A stretch of 64,000 nucleotides of DNA from Clostridiaceae bacterium (GTDB taxonomy: Bacteria; Bacillota; Clostridia; Lachnospirales; Lachnospiraceae), in assembly GCA_902362865.1 (NCBI GenBank), contig CABIYE010000011.1, positions 34,890 through 98,889 of the forward strand, written 5' to 3'. Shown here in pieces: positions 55,880 to 64,000 of the stretch (position 1 is the first letter of the stretch; every line of letters begins with the position of its first letter). Under the pieces are notes generated by a model. It was given only the letters and a program-made list of their open reading frames with translations. It was not told the DNA's origin and did no database searches. The position numbers and the translations under genes were made by a program.

Positions 55880-57173
55880 AATATCTTCCTTCTGATTCCT
55901 TGTCATCGAAAACATATAATGCTATCAATAAATAAAGCAAAATAGACATATTATTTGAACTAAAAAGCACCATTTCCCCCATATTAATGGCAAACGCACC
56001 TACTAATAAATATAAGTTTCTCAATTTGCCACTTGTTAAAATTACAAGAAACAAAAAAGCAAACAGAACACTACCGAGAATACCAACATTTCCAAGCAAA
56101 GTCCAAATCAAATTCCCCGGCTCTACTACCAAATCAAAATTAAACTCATAACTGACAACTCCCTCTATATAAGGTGTCATAAATCCGGTACCTATAAATG
56201 GATGTGACAAATAATTTTTTCGATGTTCTTCTATTATTATCTGACGCGATGCCCATATAGTATCTGAATTATCTTTAAACATAAATGCATATATCATTTC
56301 TCGCAATGTGGAAAAAATGTCTTCTGAAACAAAGTACATAAACAGTAAACAAAGCACTAACAATAAACACAATAAGATAATATACATAATTTTTTTACTA
56401 ATACTTTTCTTATTTAAAAAAACATACGATATAATAACTGCAATAGATGTAAACATACCTGTTCTTGATGCCGAAAGATATATCATAATCAACACACCAA
56501 CAATCACTCCCGTCTGCCATTTTCGATGCATGGCAAAGAAGTCAGAATTCAATACGGCTGCTATGTAAACCGCTGCTATGATTCCAAACATATTAACCTG
56601 ATTAAAAATTCCTTGAAAATCATCATTTGTAATCCGAAAATACCCAAACGGAATTGTAACCGCACTAAGTATAAATAATATAGTATAAAACAACGTAAAA
56701 TAATCATTCCAGTCATAATACTCGGATGTATCAGCCACCGCAATAATAACAGCCACAAACGGCAAAGCAAAAGAAATAACCTTGAACATGGATATAATTG
56801 GATAAGAACTATTCAAAAAACTCGTTAAAATTACTATCACTGCAAACCCCAAAATACTCACCACTATGTTATTCACTTTTACTTTATTCCTCTGAGGTAT
56901 AGATGAGCAAAATAAAATAATGAAAGAAGATCCTAATATAATGATCCAACGAAAAGAAGAAAGCGATGCTGTAGCTGCAACAGCGCTACTCATGATTCCT
57001 CTTGTAGTTACCAATATAAGCGCCTTAAGTGCGCCTTCAACTCCATATTGCCAATAAAATACCAGACTCACTGTAAACAAAGCCCCGGCCAGTGAATTCA
57101 CAAAACTCAAGAAAAAAAGTATTATAAATAAAATATCAACTTGTGCAAATATCCGTTTCTTTCTTGTAATCAT
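55863..57173 (-). CDS. wzy: O-antigen/capsule polymerase, Wzy type
   Basis: This protein of about 436 residues has about 12 transmembrane helices and an external loop in the C-terminal half (IIEEHRKNYLSHPFIGTGFM), a pattern seen in Wzy/WaaL proteins with a functional HPF(I/L)GxG region. It joins repeat units delivered by Wzx. The ATG at 57173 follows GGGAAGGATTAAAA. Sequence conservation is low, as usual for Wzy. Confidence 0.85.
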   Translation of the reverse strand: MITRKKRIFAQVDILFIILFFLSFVNSLAGALFTVSLVFYWQYGVEGALKALILVTTRGIMSSAVAATASLSSFRWIIILGSSFIILFCSSIPQRNKVKVNNIVVSILGFAVIVILTSFLNSSYPIISMFKVISFALPFVAVIIAVADTSEYYDWNDYFTLFYTILFILSAVTIPFGYFRITNDDFQGIFNQVNMFGIIAAVYIAAVLNSDFFAMHRKWQTGVIVGVLIMIYLSASRTGMFTSIAVIISYVFLNKKSISKKIMYIILLCLLLVLCLLFMYFVSEDIFSTLREMIYAFMFKDNSDTIWASRQIIIEEHRKNYLSHPFIGTGFMTPYIEGVVSYEFNFDLVVEPGNLIWTLLGNVGILGSVLFAFLFLVILTSGKLRNLYLLVGAFAINMGEMVLFSSNNMSILLYLLIALYVFDDKESEGRYYEETE

Positions 57174-57186
57174 TTTTAATCCTTCC

Positions 57187-58290
57187 CTATTTATCATCCA
57201 TACCTTTCCAGACTAAAATGTGCTTGTATACCATTTTTTCAATCGTATATTTCTTCGCTATAGTTAAAGCGCAATTCTTATAACTTTCTGTGGAAATGCT
57301 CTTACAAATTGCTGTTTTAAGTGCATCTTTATCCTCGGCAGGAATAATAAAACCGTTTTCTTTTTCTTTCACCATTTCCAGTCCTGCAATACAGCGATTC
57401 GTTGTCACTACAGGAAGTCCCAAAGCCATTGCTTCATTTATCACCAACCCCCATATATCTTCTCTGGTAGGATGCACAAATACATCTGCTGCCATATAAT
57501 ACTTTTTCAATTCATCAGGCTGCTTAAAATCTAAAAAATATAGATTATTCAAATTTAATCTATTTTTTTGTATAATATATTCTTCAGAAGCTATTCCACC
57601 TATAACATATATCCCGTAAGATTTATCCAACATTGCTGCCGCTTGAAGCAAGATATCATACCCCTTTCTTGGTATAAATTGTCCAACTGCAAGTACAATA
57701 TGCTTCTCATTCATTTTTAATTCTTTGCGTAATCTATCTTTTTCTTTCACTGATATTACTTTTTCTAATACATCCTTTTCATAAACAGAAGAAAACGGGT
57801 AGCGTATAATTAACTTTTCTTTGGCTCCATACTGCTTATAATATTCATCATGTAACTTTGCTGTGCTGAAATATCTCTTAGCTCCGGACAACAAAAAACG
57901 CTTAACTCCATTCTTTATTTTTTCCCTTATCCCTTTGTTATTACTTGGAAACGCCCCATCACTCTCAATTTCATATGGTATCTTATAAAACTTCATATAT
58001 AAAATAGCCAGAATTCCCGTTAAATCAGAAAAAGTTGTAACTACAATATGGTCATAATCCCTTTTCAAATAACTAATTATTGATGGGCAAAAAGCTTCCG
58101 CAACACCTATCCTTTTTCCTCTAAGAAAAACCGCCCGGAACTCTTTCAGTTCATAATTTTTCCAACTATCATTTCTTTCTAAAGATGCTTTTCTTTCAAA
58201 TAGCACCGTCAATTCACAATGCTTTCCCAATTCATTAAAGAACTTCACTCTATACGGCGATGGTATGTTTGCCAGCCACAAGACTTTCAT
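57187..58290 (-). CDS. GT4 glycosyltransferase
   Basis: This 367-residue enzyme starts MKVLWLANIPSPYRVKFFNE. Its second domain has LAVGQFIPRKGYDILLQAA and VHPTREDIWGLVINEAMALGLPVVTT, the EX7E region. It lies between wzy and another GT4 gene. Acceptor and linkage are unknown. Confidence 0.9.
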   Translation of the reverse strand: MKVLWLANIPSPYRVKFFNELGKHCELTVLFERKASLERNDSWKNYELKEFRAVFLRGKRIGVAEAFCPSIISYLKRDYDHIVVTTFSDLTGILAILYMKFYKIPYEIESDGAFPSNNKGIREKIKNGVKRFLLSGAKRYFSTAKLHDEYYKQYGAKEKLIIRYPFSSVYEKDVLEKVISVKEKDRLRKELKMNEKHIVLAVGQFIPRKGYDILLQAAAMLDKSYGIYVIGGIASEEYIIQKNRLNLNNLYFLDFKQPDELKKYYMAADVFVHPTREDIWGLVINEAMALGLPVVTTNRCIAGLEMVKEKENGFIIPAEDKDALKTAICKSISTESYKNCALTIAKKYTIEKMVYKHILVWKGMDDK

Positions 58291-58302
58291 ATACTAAAAT
58301 CC

Positions 58303-59430
58303 TCATCCAAAAATTATTCTATATCCAGTTTCTCTTCTGCTTGAATCAACTTTTTCTTTAGCTATATTGATTGCTCTGTCTGCCATCTTCGTTCTTTCTT
58401 CGAAAGGCATATTCGCGATTATATCAATCACTTCAGAAAATCTTCTCATATCATCGGTCAACGATAACACATATCCTGCATTCTTTTCAGCAATAATTTC
58501 CCAAGGAGTTTGATTACTAATAACAGGGATACATCCAACCGATAAAGCTTCAAAAATCACATGCCCATAATTTTCTCCTAAAGTCGGGAACAAAAACACC
58601 TCTTGAACCGCTAGTATCTCTTGTACACATTCAGATGGAACATCTCCTTTGTATTCCCAACTAACATTGGCAGGTAACTGATTTAATAACTTTTGGCACT
58701 TTCTCCAGTATTCCTCATCTTCTAAAGGTCCATAGATAGTAAAAGCAATACAACTTCTACACTTATTTAAACAACGTATTGCACCTATCAAATTTTTCTT
58801 AGGAGAAATACGTGACAAAAAAGTCACATTTAATATCTTTTTTTCCTTGTCCGTATCACTTCTACCCGGAACAATACTTCTTGGTAAATCTTCTGCGATA
58901 ACACACTCAACATTTTTACCAATATTTTTCTGAACATCCTTTTTTTCCATCTCAGATGTAACAGACCATACGATATTCTTAAACGCTCCCAATAACTTCA
59001 ATGTCTGTATAAATATTTTTTTCTTCAACGCTTTTTGCACAAGAGCTCCTTCTGAAAAAACTCCCATTGAAGCCAACGCAACCGGACATTTTATCTTTCC
59101 TCTTTTCTTCAATAACAAGGCTTTATACCCATAATCATCATAAAAACTACATAGATATAATAACTCTTTCCCCTCCACTAATTCCAAAATCAGTTTATTC
59201 GTAAACTCGCCCGGTGAAACATACCATACTTTGGCCTTTCCAACTTGATTCCATTCATTCCTTCTAATATTGGAATACGGTTCTTTATCACCATGATCTC
59301 GATCAAGACAGCCAATATAAAATTCATATTCATCTCCAAGTGCCTCTGTCACATTGATGATAGTTCGAAGCGGTCCTCCATCTTTATGTCCCGGCAGATA
59401 TCTGCCCATCAAAATCAAAATCTTTCTCAT
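58303..59430 (-). CDS. GT4 glycosyltransferase
   Basis: This 375-residue GT-B enzyme has LPGHKDGGPLRTIINVTEAL at the N-terminus, FLSRISPKKNLIGAIRCL and FPTLGENYGHVIFEALSVGCIPVIS in the second domain. It starts on an ATGA overlap with the GT2 gene, so the two are translationally coupled. Confidence 0.9.
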   Translation of the reverse strand: MRKILILMGRYLPGHKDGGPLRTIINVTEALGDEYEFYIGCLDRDHGDKEPYSNIRRNEWNQVGKAKVWYVSPGEFTNKLILELVEGKELLYLCSFYDDYGYKALLLKKRGKIKCPVALASMGVFSEGALVQKALKKKIFIQTLKLLGAFKNIVWSVTSEMEKKDVQKNIGKNVECVIAEDLPRSIVPGRSDTDKEKKILNVTFLSRISPKKNLIGAIRCLNKCRSCIAFTIYGPLEDEEYWRKCQKLLNQLPANVSWEYKGDVPSECVQEILAVQEVFLFPTLGENYGHVIFEALSVGCIPVISNQTPWEIIAEKNAGYVLSLTDDMRRFSEVIDIIANMPFEERTKMADRAINIAKEKVDSSRRETGYRIIFG

Positions 59431-60242
59431 TTTTTCTCCCCATAATACTGTGCCTCACATATTTTGGCATCCACAACAAACCTATACCAATAAGCTTGTA
59501 AATATATATATATTCTCCCTGCCTTCCCATCGAGAAATCCAAACTGCACATAATATCGATACCAATAATATAATCTTACCCGTAAAAAAATCGGCATTCG
59601 ATAATACAATCCCCGTTTTTTCTTTTGGCTTGTATTTCCACCTGTCATATTGTTTTGAGTCTGATACATTTGTAATTCTAAATTACTATACCATATATGT
59701 TTACTAATCCATGTATCTAATCCTTTATAATCATAATGGATCAAATCTCCTGTTAATTTTTCTACATTTCCATCTACAATAATATGTTCATCCATTAATT
59801 TGTTTTCTACACGGCCTTTTCCATATCGGAACAATCTCAAAAAATATGGTTTATGTGTACCTCCATGCTTAATCCATTTCCCCATAAAATAAACTCGCCA
59901 ACGCATCTGATAACCATCAACTGTATCGGAGATATTTTTACTCAACTTATCTTTAATCTCATCCGCTAATGCTTCCGAAATCCTCTCATCTGCATCTAAT
60001 CGAAATACCCAAGGAGTCATAATTCCACAACAATCCAATGCCCAGTTGAACTGCGCCGCATGCCCTTTCCATTCATGATAAAACACCTCCGCACCGCAGC
60101 TTTTCGCAATTTCTATCGTTTTATCTGTACTACCGGAATCCACAACAAGAATTCTCGCTGCTATTTTCTTTGCAGATATAATACATTTTTCAATATTCTT
60201 TTCTTCATTTTTTGTTAAAATAATCACTGTTATATCTGCCAC
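59427..60242 (-). CDS. GT2 glycosyltransferase
   Basis: This 271-residue GT-A enzyme of family 2 starts MADITVIILTKNEEKNIEKC. It has the nucleotide-binding VVDSGSTDKT and the metal-binding FRLDADERI motif. The C-terminus (YYRMPIFLRVRLYYWYRYY) is an amphipathic membrane-associated region, as in WaaE-like transferases. It is the second sugar-adding gene after the priming fusion. Confidence 0.91.
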   Translation of the reverse strand: MADITVIILTKNEEKNIEKCIISAKKIAARILVVDSGSTDKTIEIAKSCGAEVFYHEWKGHAAQFNWALDCCGIMTPWVFRLDADERISEALADEIKDKLSKNISDTVDGYQMRWRVYFMGKWIKHGGTHKPYFLRLFRYGKGRVENKLMDEHIIVDGNVEKLTGDLIHYDYKGLDTWISKHIWYSNLELQMYQTQNNMTGGNTSQKKKRGLYYRMPIFLRVRLYYWYRYYVQFGFLDGKAGRIYIYLQAYWYRFVVDAKICEAQYYGEKK

Positions 60243-60263
60243 TGTTAATTTCCTCTCGCACTT

Positions 60264-63200
60264 TTATTCTTTAAAATACAAATCCATTTCATCCATCAAC
60301 TTTTGTTTATCAAAATGCTTCTCAAAATATGTTCTACTATTCGTTCCCATACCATCCAGGTCGGCATTTTTTATTGTTCGAATTCCTTCTGCCAGCTTCT
60401 CTGCATCACCGATCTTACAGCAAATACCACACTGCGCTTTCTCAATGATTCGTTTCGTTTCTCCACTTGCGGATGCGATAACCGGCATTCCACAAGCCAT
60501 ATAACTTTGAAGTTTTGCCGGAATCGTCTTTCGCCAGAGCGCATTATCCTGAAAAGACAGAAATGCAGCATCGCACATGGCCAGGAACTCAGGAATTCTC
60601 TCTGCTGATTGTCTCGGAATCATAAGAAATTTATCCGTAACATTACGTCGGGCAATCTCTCGATTAAATTCATCCAGATACCGGCCATCTCCAACCATAA
60701 CAAACTTTAAGTTTTCATCTCTTAAAAACTCTGCTGCTTCAGGCAGAATCTGCAAGCCTTGTGCTGTACCAATATTCCCGGTAAAAATAATCTTAAAACT
60801 GTCATCTGTTGGAATTTCATGAACACTGGGGTTTTTTATCGGAACATAAAATTCTTCTGCATACTGCGGCCAATAATGCACCTTATTCTTATCAACTTTC
60901 ACCTTTCGATTGCAAATTGCCTCTACAAAACTTGGTGATGTCACGAAAATCTCATCCGTATTTTTATATATGTAATTAACCATCTTATCAATTGGCTTAA
61001 TTACAAACGAAGTCGTGATACCTGTAACGACTTCTACATTTTCCGGCCACAGATCCTGCACATACAAATAATGCGGAACGTGATGTTTTTTAGCATACCA
61101 GCACCCAAGCAAAGCTTGTGTCATCGGAGATACCTCAAATGTAAATACGAAATCTGCCTTAATGTCTACAAAAAGATTTTTTACAAAACCTGATATCACA
61201 AAAGAAAGGTAGTTCGTCACCATTCCAATCGAATTTTTCCCTCTGGCAATAATCGGAATACGAATAACCTCAATGCCATTCCATGTCTCTCTTCGTTTCT
61301 TCGTATATCCATATCCATCAAAGAATTTTCCCATTGGATAATTAGGAATTCCGGTAATTACTGTAACCTTATATCCACGCTTTATCCATTCCTGACATAT
61401 ATCATTTATGCGAAAAGTTTCCGGATAAAAATATTGCGAAACCACCAAAATATGTTTTTTCTTTTTACTACTCTTTTCGACAGAATCCTTCGTTTTCCCT
61501 TCTGTCCTCCTGATAGATTCCCGAAAATCTACCACTCTATAATCTACTCCCGGATACTCGGAAAGTTCCTGTGCATACGTCATACTTCCAAAAGCTTTAT
61601 TTACCAAACCGCCAATTTTCCCGGGAATCTTAGACCCCAGCCATACCATCGGATTAAGAAGTCGGGTTTGTATATTTTTCTTACCGGAAGCCTTCGCAAT
61701 CTCCCGCACCATATCGGCAGTATTCGTGTACTCGCCGTTTTGCGGTATAAACACCCCACCTTCTCCTAACAACATAAGCTGGCAAAGGAACTCACACAAA
61801 TTATCAATATGTAACATTGACCGTTCATTGTCCACATTCGGAAATACTGGTAATTTTCTTGCCAGCTTAGACAATGTTTGATAATTGCCCTTACTTCCAT
61901 TCCCATAAATCATAGGAGGACGAAGTACAGCCACATGAAATTGCTCATCAGCCAATGCACGGACGCCTTTATCTGCCTGCCATTTTGAGTCACCATAGAA
62001 ATTTGCCGGAGCAGGATGTGTATTTCTGTCTATCTTTCGTTTCTTCCCATATCCTGCTGACTCACCATATATAATCATAGAAGACATAAATACAAATTGT
62101 TTTACACCGGCATTTTTTGCTTTTTGCGCAGTTTCAATCGCCAAATCCGTATTTACCTCATAATACTTTTTCTTCGTTTTTTCCGAAACATTTCCCACAT
62201 CAGCATGTGCAATACCGGCAACATGATACACAGAATCATAAGAGCTAAAATCATGATTTCTCCACGTACCATCAATCATGTCAATAACATCAATCTCAAA
62301 ATTCTCTCCATAGTGCCCGGCAGCATATTTCCGAAATGATTCTCCGATATATGACCCTGCTCCCGTAATTAGCACTTTTTTATGTGCAAAAAAATCCACT
62401 TTTACCGGTTCTTCAAAACCAATTTTTCCTATATTGTCATTACTTGCTGCGTCTATAGTTTTTTTCATCTCCCCTGTTCCGCCTTCCACAACACCATCGT
62501 GCCGCAGAACACTGAAAATTGTTCCGAAAAAGCATTTTGCATCAAAAAGAAGACTTTCTTTTTCCACATATTCTCCATCAAGCTTTGCTTTTATAGGAAT
62601 CTCAAGCTCATCCCGTCCATTAATCTGCGCCCAGCCGGTCAACCCTGGTTTTACATCATTTGCACCATACTTATCTCTTTCCGCTACCAACACATCCTGA
62701 TTCCAAAGAGCAGACCGCGGTCCTATCACAGACATGTTCCCAATAAAAATATCCCAAATCTGCGGAAGTTCATCCAAACTATATTTGCGAAGGAATTTTC
62801 CAACTCTGGTAATGTACTGTTCTGGATTTGCCAGCATATGTGTCGGCACATCCGGAGGTGTGGACATACGCATGGTTCTGAATTTATGCAGCTTAAAATA
62901 CTCCTTATTTTTTCCCACTCGTTTCTGCGAAAACAACACCAATCCCGGATCGTCAATTACAATTGCCAGAGAAATACCTGCATAAACGGGAGCTAAAACA
63001 ATTAATCCCCCGAAAGACAATACTATATCCATTACTCTTTTCAGATATCTGTCGTATAGTTTTGTCTTCGCATCATTTACTCCAATTTCCACAAGATGCC
63101 CTCTTACACCATCCGCATTTTCTTTATCATTCTCATCTTCTACAAATGTAACCTTTTTCCCAGCCATAGGATTCTTCTGTTCCGGCTCACTACCGTAAAT

Positions 63201-63311
63201 AGAGTCATCTCTCTTTCTTTGAGCCACAATTTTTAAACAAACGAATACCGTCCCCAAAACAGCCCCGGCAATACCTATAATTTTTTTAATCCTCTTCTTA
63301 CCCTCTGACAT
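60264..63311 (-). CDS. Three-domain fusion: priming transferase, SDR epimerase, GT4
   Basis: This 1015-residue protein has an N-terminal membrane helix (about 11-30). A bacterial sugar transferase domain (about 85-285; LHKFRTMR, SLDELPQIWDIFIGNMSVIG, PGLTGWAQI) should place the first sugar phosphate on undecaprenyl phosphate. An SDR epimerase/dehydratase domain follows (about 311-605; ITGAGSYIG, YGDSK). The C-terminal GT4 domain (about 618-1015; VVSQYFYPETFRIND, IIFTGNIGTAQGLQ) resembles WbuB-type L-FucNAc transferases. These activities are usually separate proteins. It may make, prime and extend the first sugars in one complex (inference). Confidence 0.92.
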   Translation of the reverse strand: MSEGKKRIKKIIGIAGAVLGTVFVCLKIVAQRKRDDSIYGSEPEQKNPMAGKKVTFVEDENDKENADGVRGHLVEIGVNDAKTKLYDRYLKRVMDIVLSFGGLIVLAPVYAGISLAIVIDDPGLVLFSQKRVGKNKEYFKLHKFRTMRMSTPPDVPTHMLANPEQYITRVGKFLRKYSLDELPQIWDIFIGNMSVIGPRSALWNQDVLVAERDKYGANDVKPGLTGWAQINGRDELEIPIKAKLDGEYVEKESLLFDAKCFFGTIFSVLRHDGVVEGGTGEMKKTIDAASNDNIGKIGFEEPVKVDFFAHKKVLITGAGSYIGESFRKYAAGHYGENFEIDVIDMIDGTWRNHDFSSYDSVYHVAGIAHADVGNVSEKTKKKYYEVNTDLAIETAQKAKNAGVKQFVFMSSMIIYGESAGYGKKRKIDRNTHPAPANFYGDSKWQADKGVRALADEQFHVAVLRPPMIYGNGSKGNYQTLSKLARKLPVFPNVDNERSMLHIDNLCEFLCQLMLLGEGGVFIPQNGEYTNTADMVREIAKASGKKNIQTRLLNPMVWLGSKIPGKIGGLVNKAFGSMTYAQELSEYPGVDYRVVDFRESIRRTEGKTKDSVEKSSKKKKHILVVSQYFYPETFRINDICQEWIKRGYKVTVITGIPNYPMGKFFDGYGYTKKRRETWNGIEVIRIPIIARGKNSIGMVTNYLSFVISGFVKNLFVDIKADFVFTFEVSPMTQALLGCWYAKKHHVPHYLYVQDLWPENVEVVTGITTSFVIKPIDKMVNYIYKNTDEIFVTSPSFVEAICNRKVKVDKNKVHYWPQYAEEFYVPIKNPSVHEIPTDDSFKIIFTGNIGTAQGLQILPEAAEFLRDENLKFVMVGDGRYLDEFNREIARRNVTDKFLMIPRQSAERIPEFLAMCDAAFLSFQDNALWRKTIPAKLQSYMACGMPVIASASGETKRIIEKAQCGICCKIGDAEKLAEGIRTIKNADLDGMGTNSRTYFEKHFDKQKLMDEMDLYFKE

Positions 63312-63378
63312 CCTGATTCTCCAACAAACCTTTTTATCCCGCTACATTTTTCACACACCAGTAACAACCATAATCCTT

Positions 63379-63942
63379 TCAAGCCGTCTTCTCCGTGATT
63401 TCCAGCCCTGCTTGCAGGCACATCTCATCCCCGACGCCTTCTACTGTCAAAAAAGCAATTCTTTTATGCCGATCCACCTTACGGATCAACTTCTCCCTGC
63501 CCTGAAGAGGACCTTCCAGCACCTGAAGCTTCCCCTTGCGAATCACGCCTTTTGACATGGATAGATTCCTTCCGGCACCAGACATCTCTTTTAACATCTC
63601 TTCTTCTGCCTTCTCGATGGCAATAACTCTGGTTTCTATCCTATCTCCATTCAAAAACAGTTCCTTTTCCAGCCCCTGTAATATCTGCCTAAGTTCTTCC
63701 TCCCCTTTGCACTCAAAAATCACGCACTCCGGGAACAGATTCCATCTTTCCAGATGCCATGCGCCCTCATATTTCCGCATTCTTTCATAAGTCAGCACAA
63801 AAGCATCCTGAAGTACTTGCTTATCAGAATGTTGCTCACAGATTCGTAAAATATCCTGTTCTTTTATATTGGGACAATGAAAAATGTACCAGATAGTAAT
63901 CCCTCTCTTTCGTAGAGTGCATATTCCGCAAGAACTGCGCAT
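63379..63942 (-). CDS. loaP: LoaP-like antiterminator, NusG paralogue
   Basis: This protein has an NGN-type N-terminal domain (WYIFHCPNIKEQDIL...LFPECVIFE) and a C-terminal KOW segment (VRKVDRHKRIAFLTVEGV-like, near residues 150-170), so it is a specialised NusG. LoaP proteins promote read-through of terminators in long polysaccharide or antibiotic operons. It is the first gene before a 20-kb capsule operon, which fits. The usual start would be just before WY (codon 18), but that codon is ATC; the ATG at 63942 has no ribosome-binding site, and the frame stays open to the window edge. The 58 bases upstream hold a 7-bp stem right before the ATG. Confidence 0.8.
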   Translation of the reverse strand: MRSSCGICTLRKRGITIWYIFHCPNIKEQDILRICEQHSDKQVLQDAFVLTYERMRKYEGAWHLERWNLFPECVIFECKGEEELRQILQGLEKELFLNGDRIETRVIAIEKAEEEMLKEMSGAGRNLSMSKGVIRKGKLQVLEGPLQGREKLIRKVDRHKRIAFLTVEGVGDEMCLQAGLEITEKTA

Positions 63943-64000
63943 CCGTTCCAGAGGAACGGAGCGCCATTCCGCTTCAAACTGAGCAAAGCTCAGCAGGTTG

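Overview
The window reads like a chromosome segment of a low-to-mid GC Firmicute of the class Clostridia, most likely a gut Lachnospiraceae-type organism. This rests on the str/rif ribosomal gene order, strong Gram-positive Shine-Dalgarno sites, an L10-type rplJL leader, a LoaP-type antiterminator, and a class B sortase next to a surface protein with an SPKTS sorting motif. Genus assignment is inference. Every convincing gene but one (a 64-residue peptide at 31334-31528) lies on the minus strand, so transcription runs from high to low coordinates.

Region 1 (1-18.3 kb) is housekeeping: tuf (partial), fusA, rpsG, rpsL, an HD hydrolase, an M24 peptidase, an Xre regulator, rpoC, rpoB, rplL, rplJ, rplA, rplK, nusG, secE and rpmG. 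Its control sites are readable: consensus promoters, an L10 leader with attenuator, two near-identical hairpins before rplK and rplA (probable L1 sites), and a perfect 57-bp palindrome before the rpoBC promoter.

Region 2 (18.3-23.0 kb) is a cell-surface module: CpsC, sortase B, an LCP ligase, a predicted sortase substrate, CpsB phosphatase and CpsD tyrosine kinase.

Region 3 (23.0-42.8 kb) is a defence-type island. It holds a complete type II Wadjet operon (jetABCD), a KAP-NTPase / membrane protein / HEXXH-protein operon, an AAA-ATPase with a PD-(D/E)XK-type C-terminus, and a STAND NTPase with a probable HEPN N-terminus and a helical-repeat C-terminus. The KAP and STAND operons start with the same promoter followed by a 58-bp identical hairpin-terminator leader, which suggests common regulation. 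A large gene in each is interrupted: a frameshift at an A7 tract in the HEXXH gene and an in-frame amber codon in the STAND gene.

Region 4 (42.8-64 kb) is one long capsule operon led by a LoaP-like antiterminator. It encodes a three-domain fusion (sugar-phosphate transferase, epimerase, glycosyltransferase), one GT2 and five stand-alone GT4 transferases, Wzy, Wzx, acetyl/acyltransferases, glycerol-phosphate enzymes (TagD-like, TagF-like) and the CapE/CapF/WecB set for UDP-L-FucNAc. One acyltransferase is split at a G9 tract and is probably phase-variable. The defence island separates this biosynthetic operon from the CpsBCD-type module.
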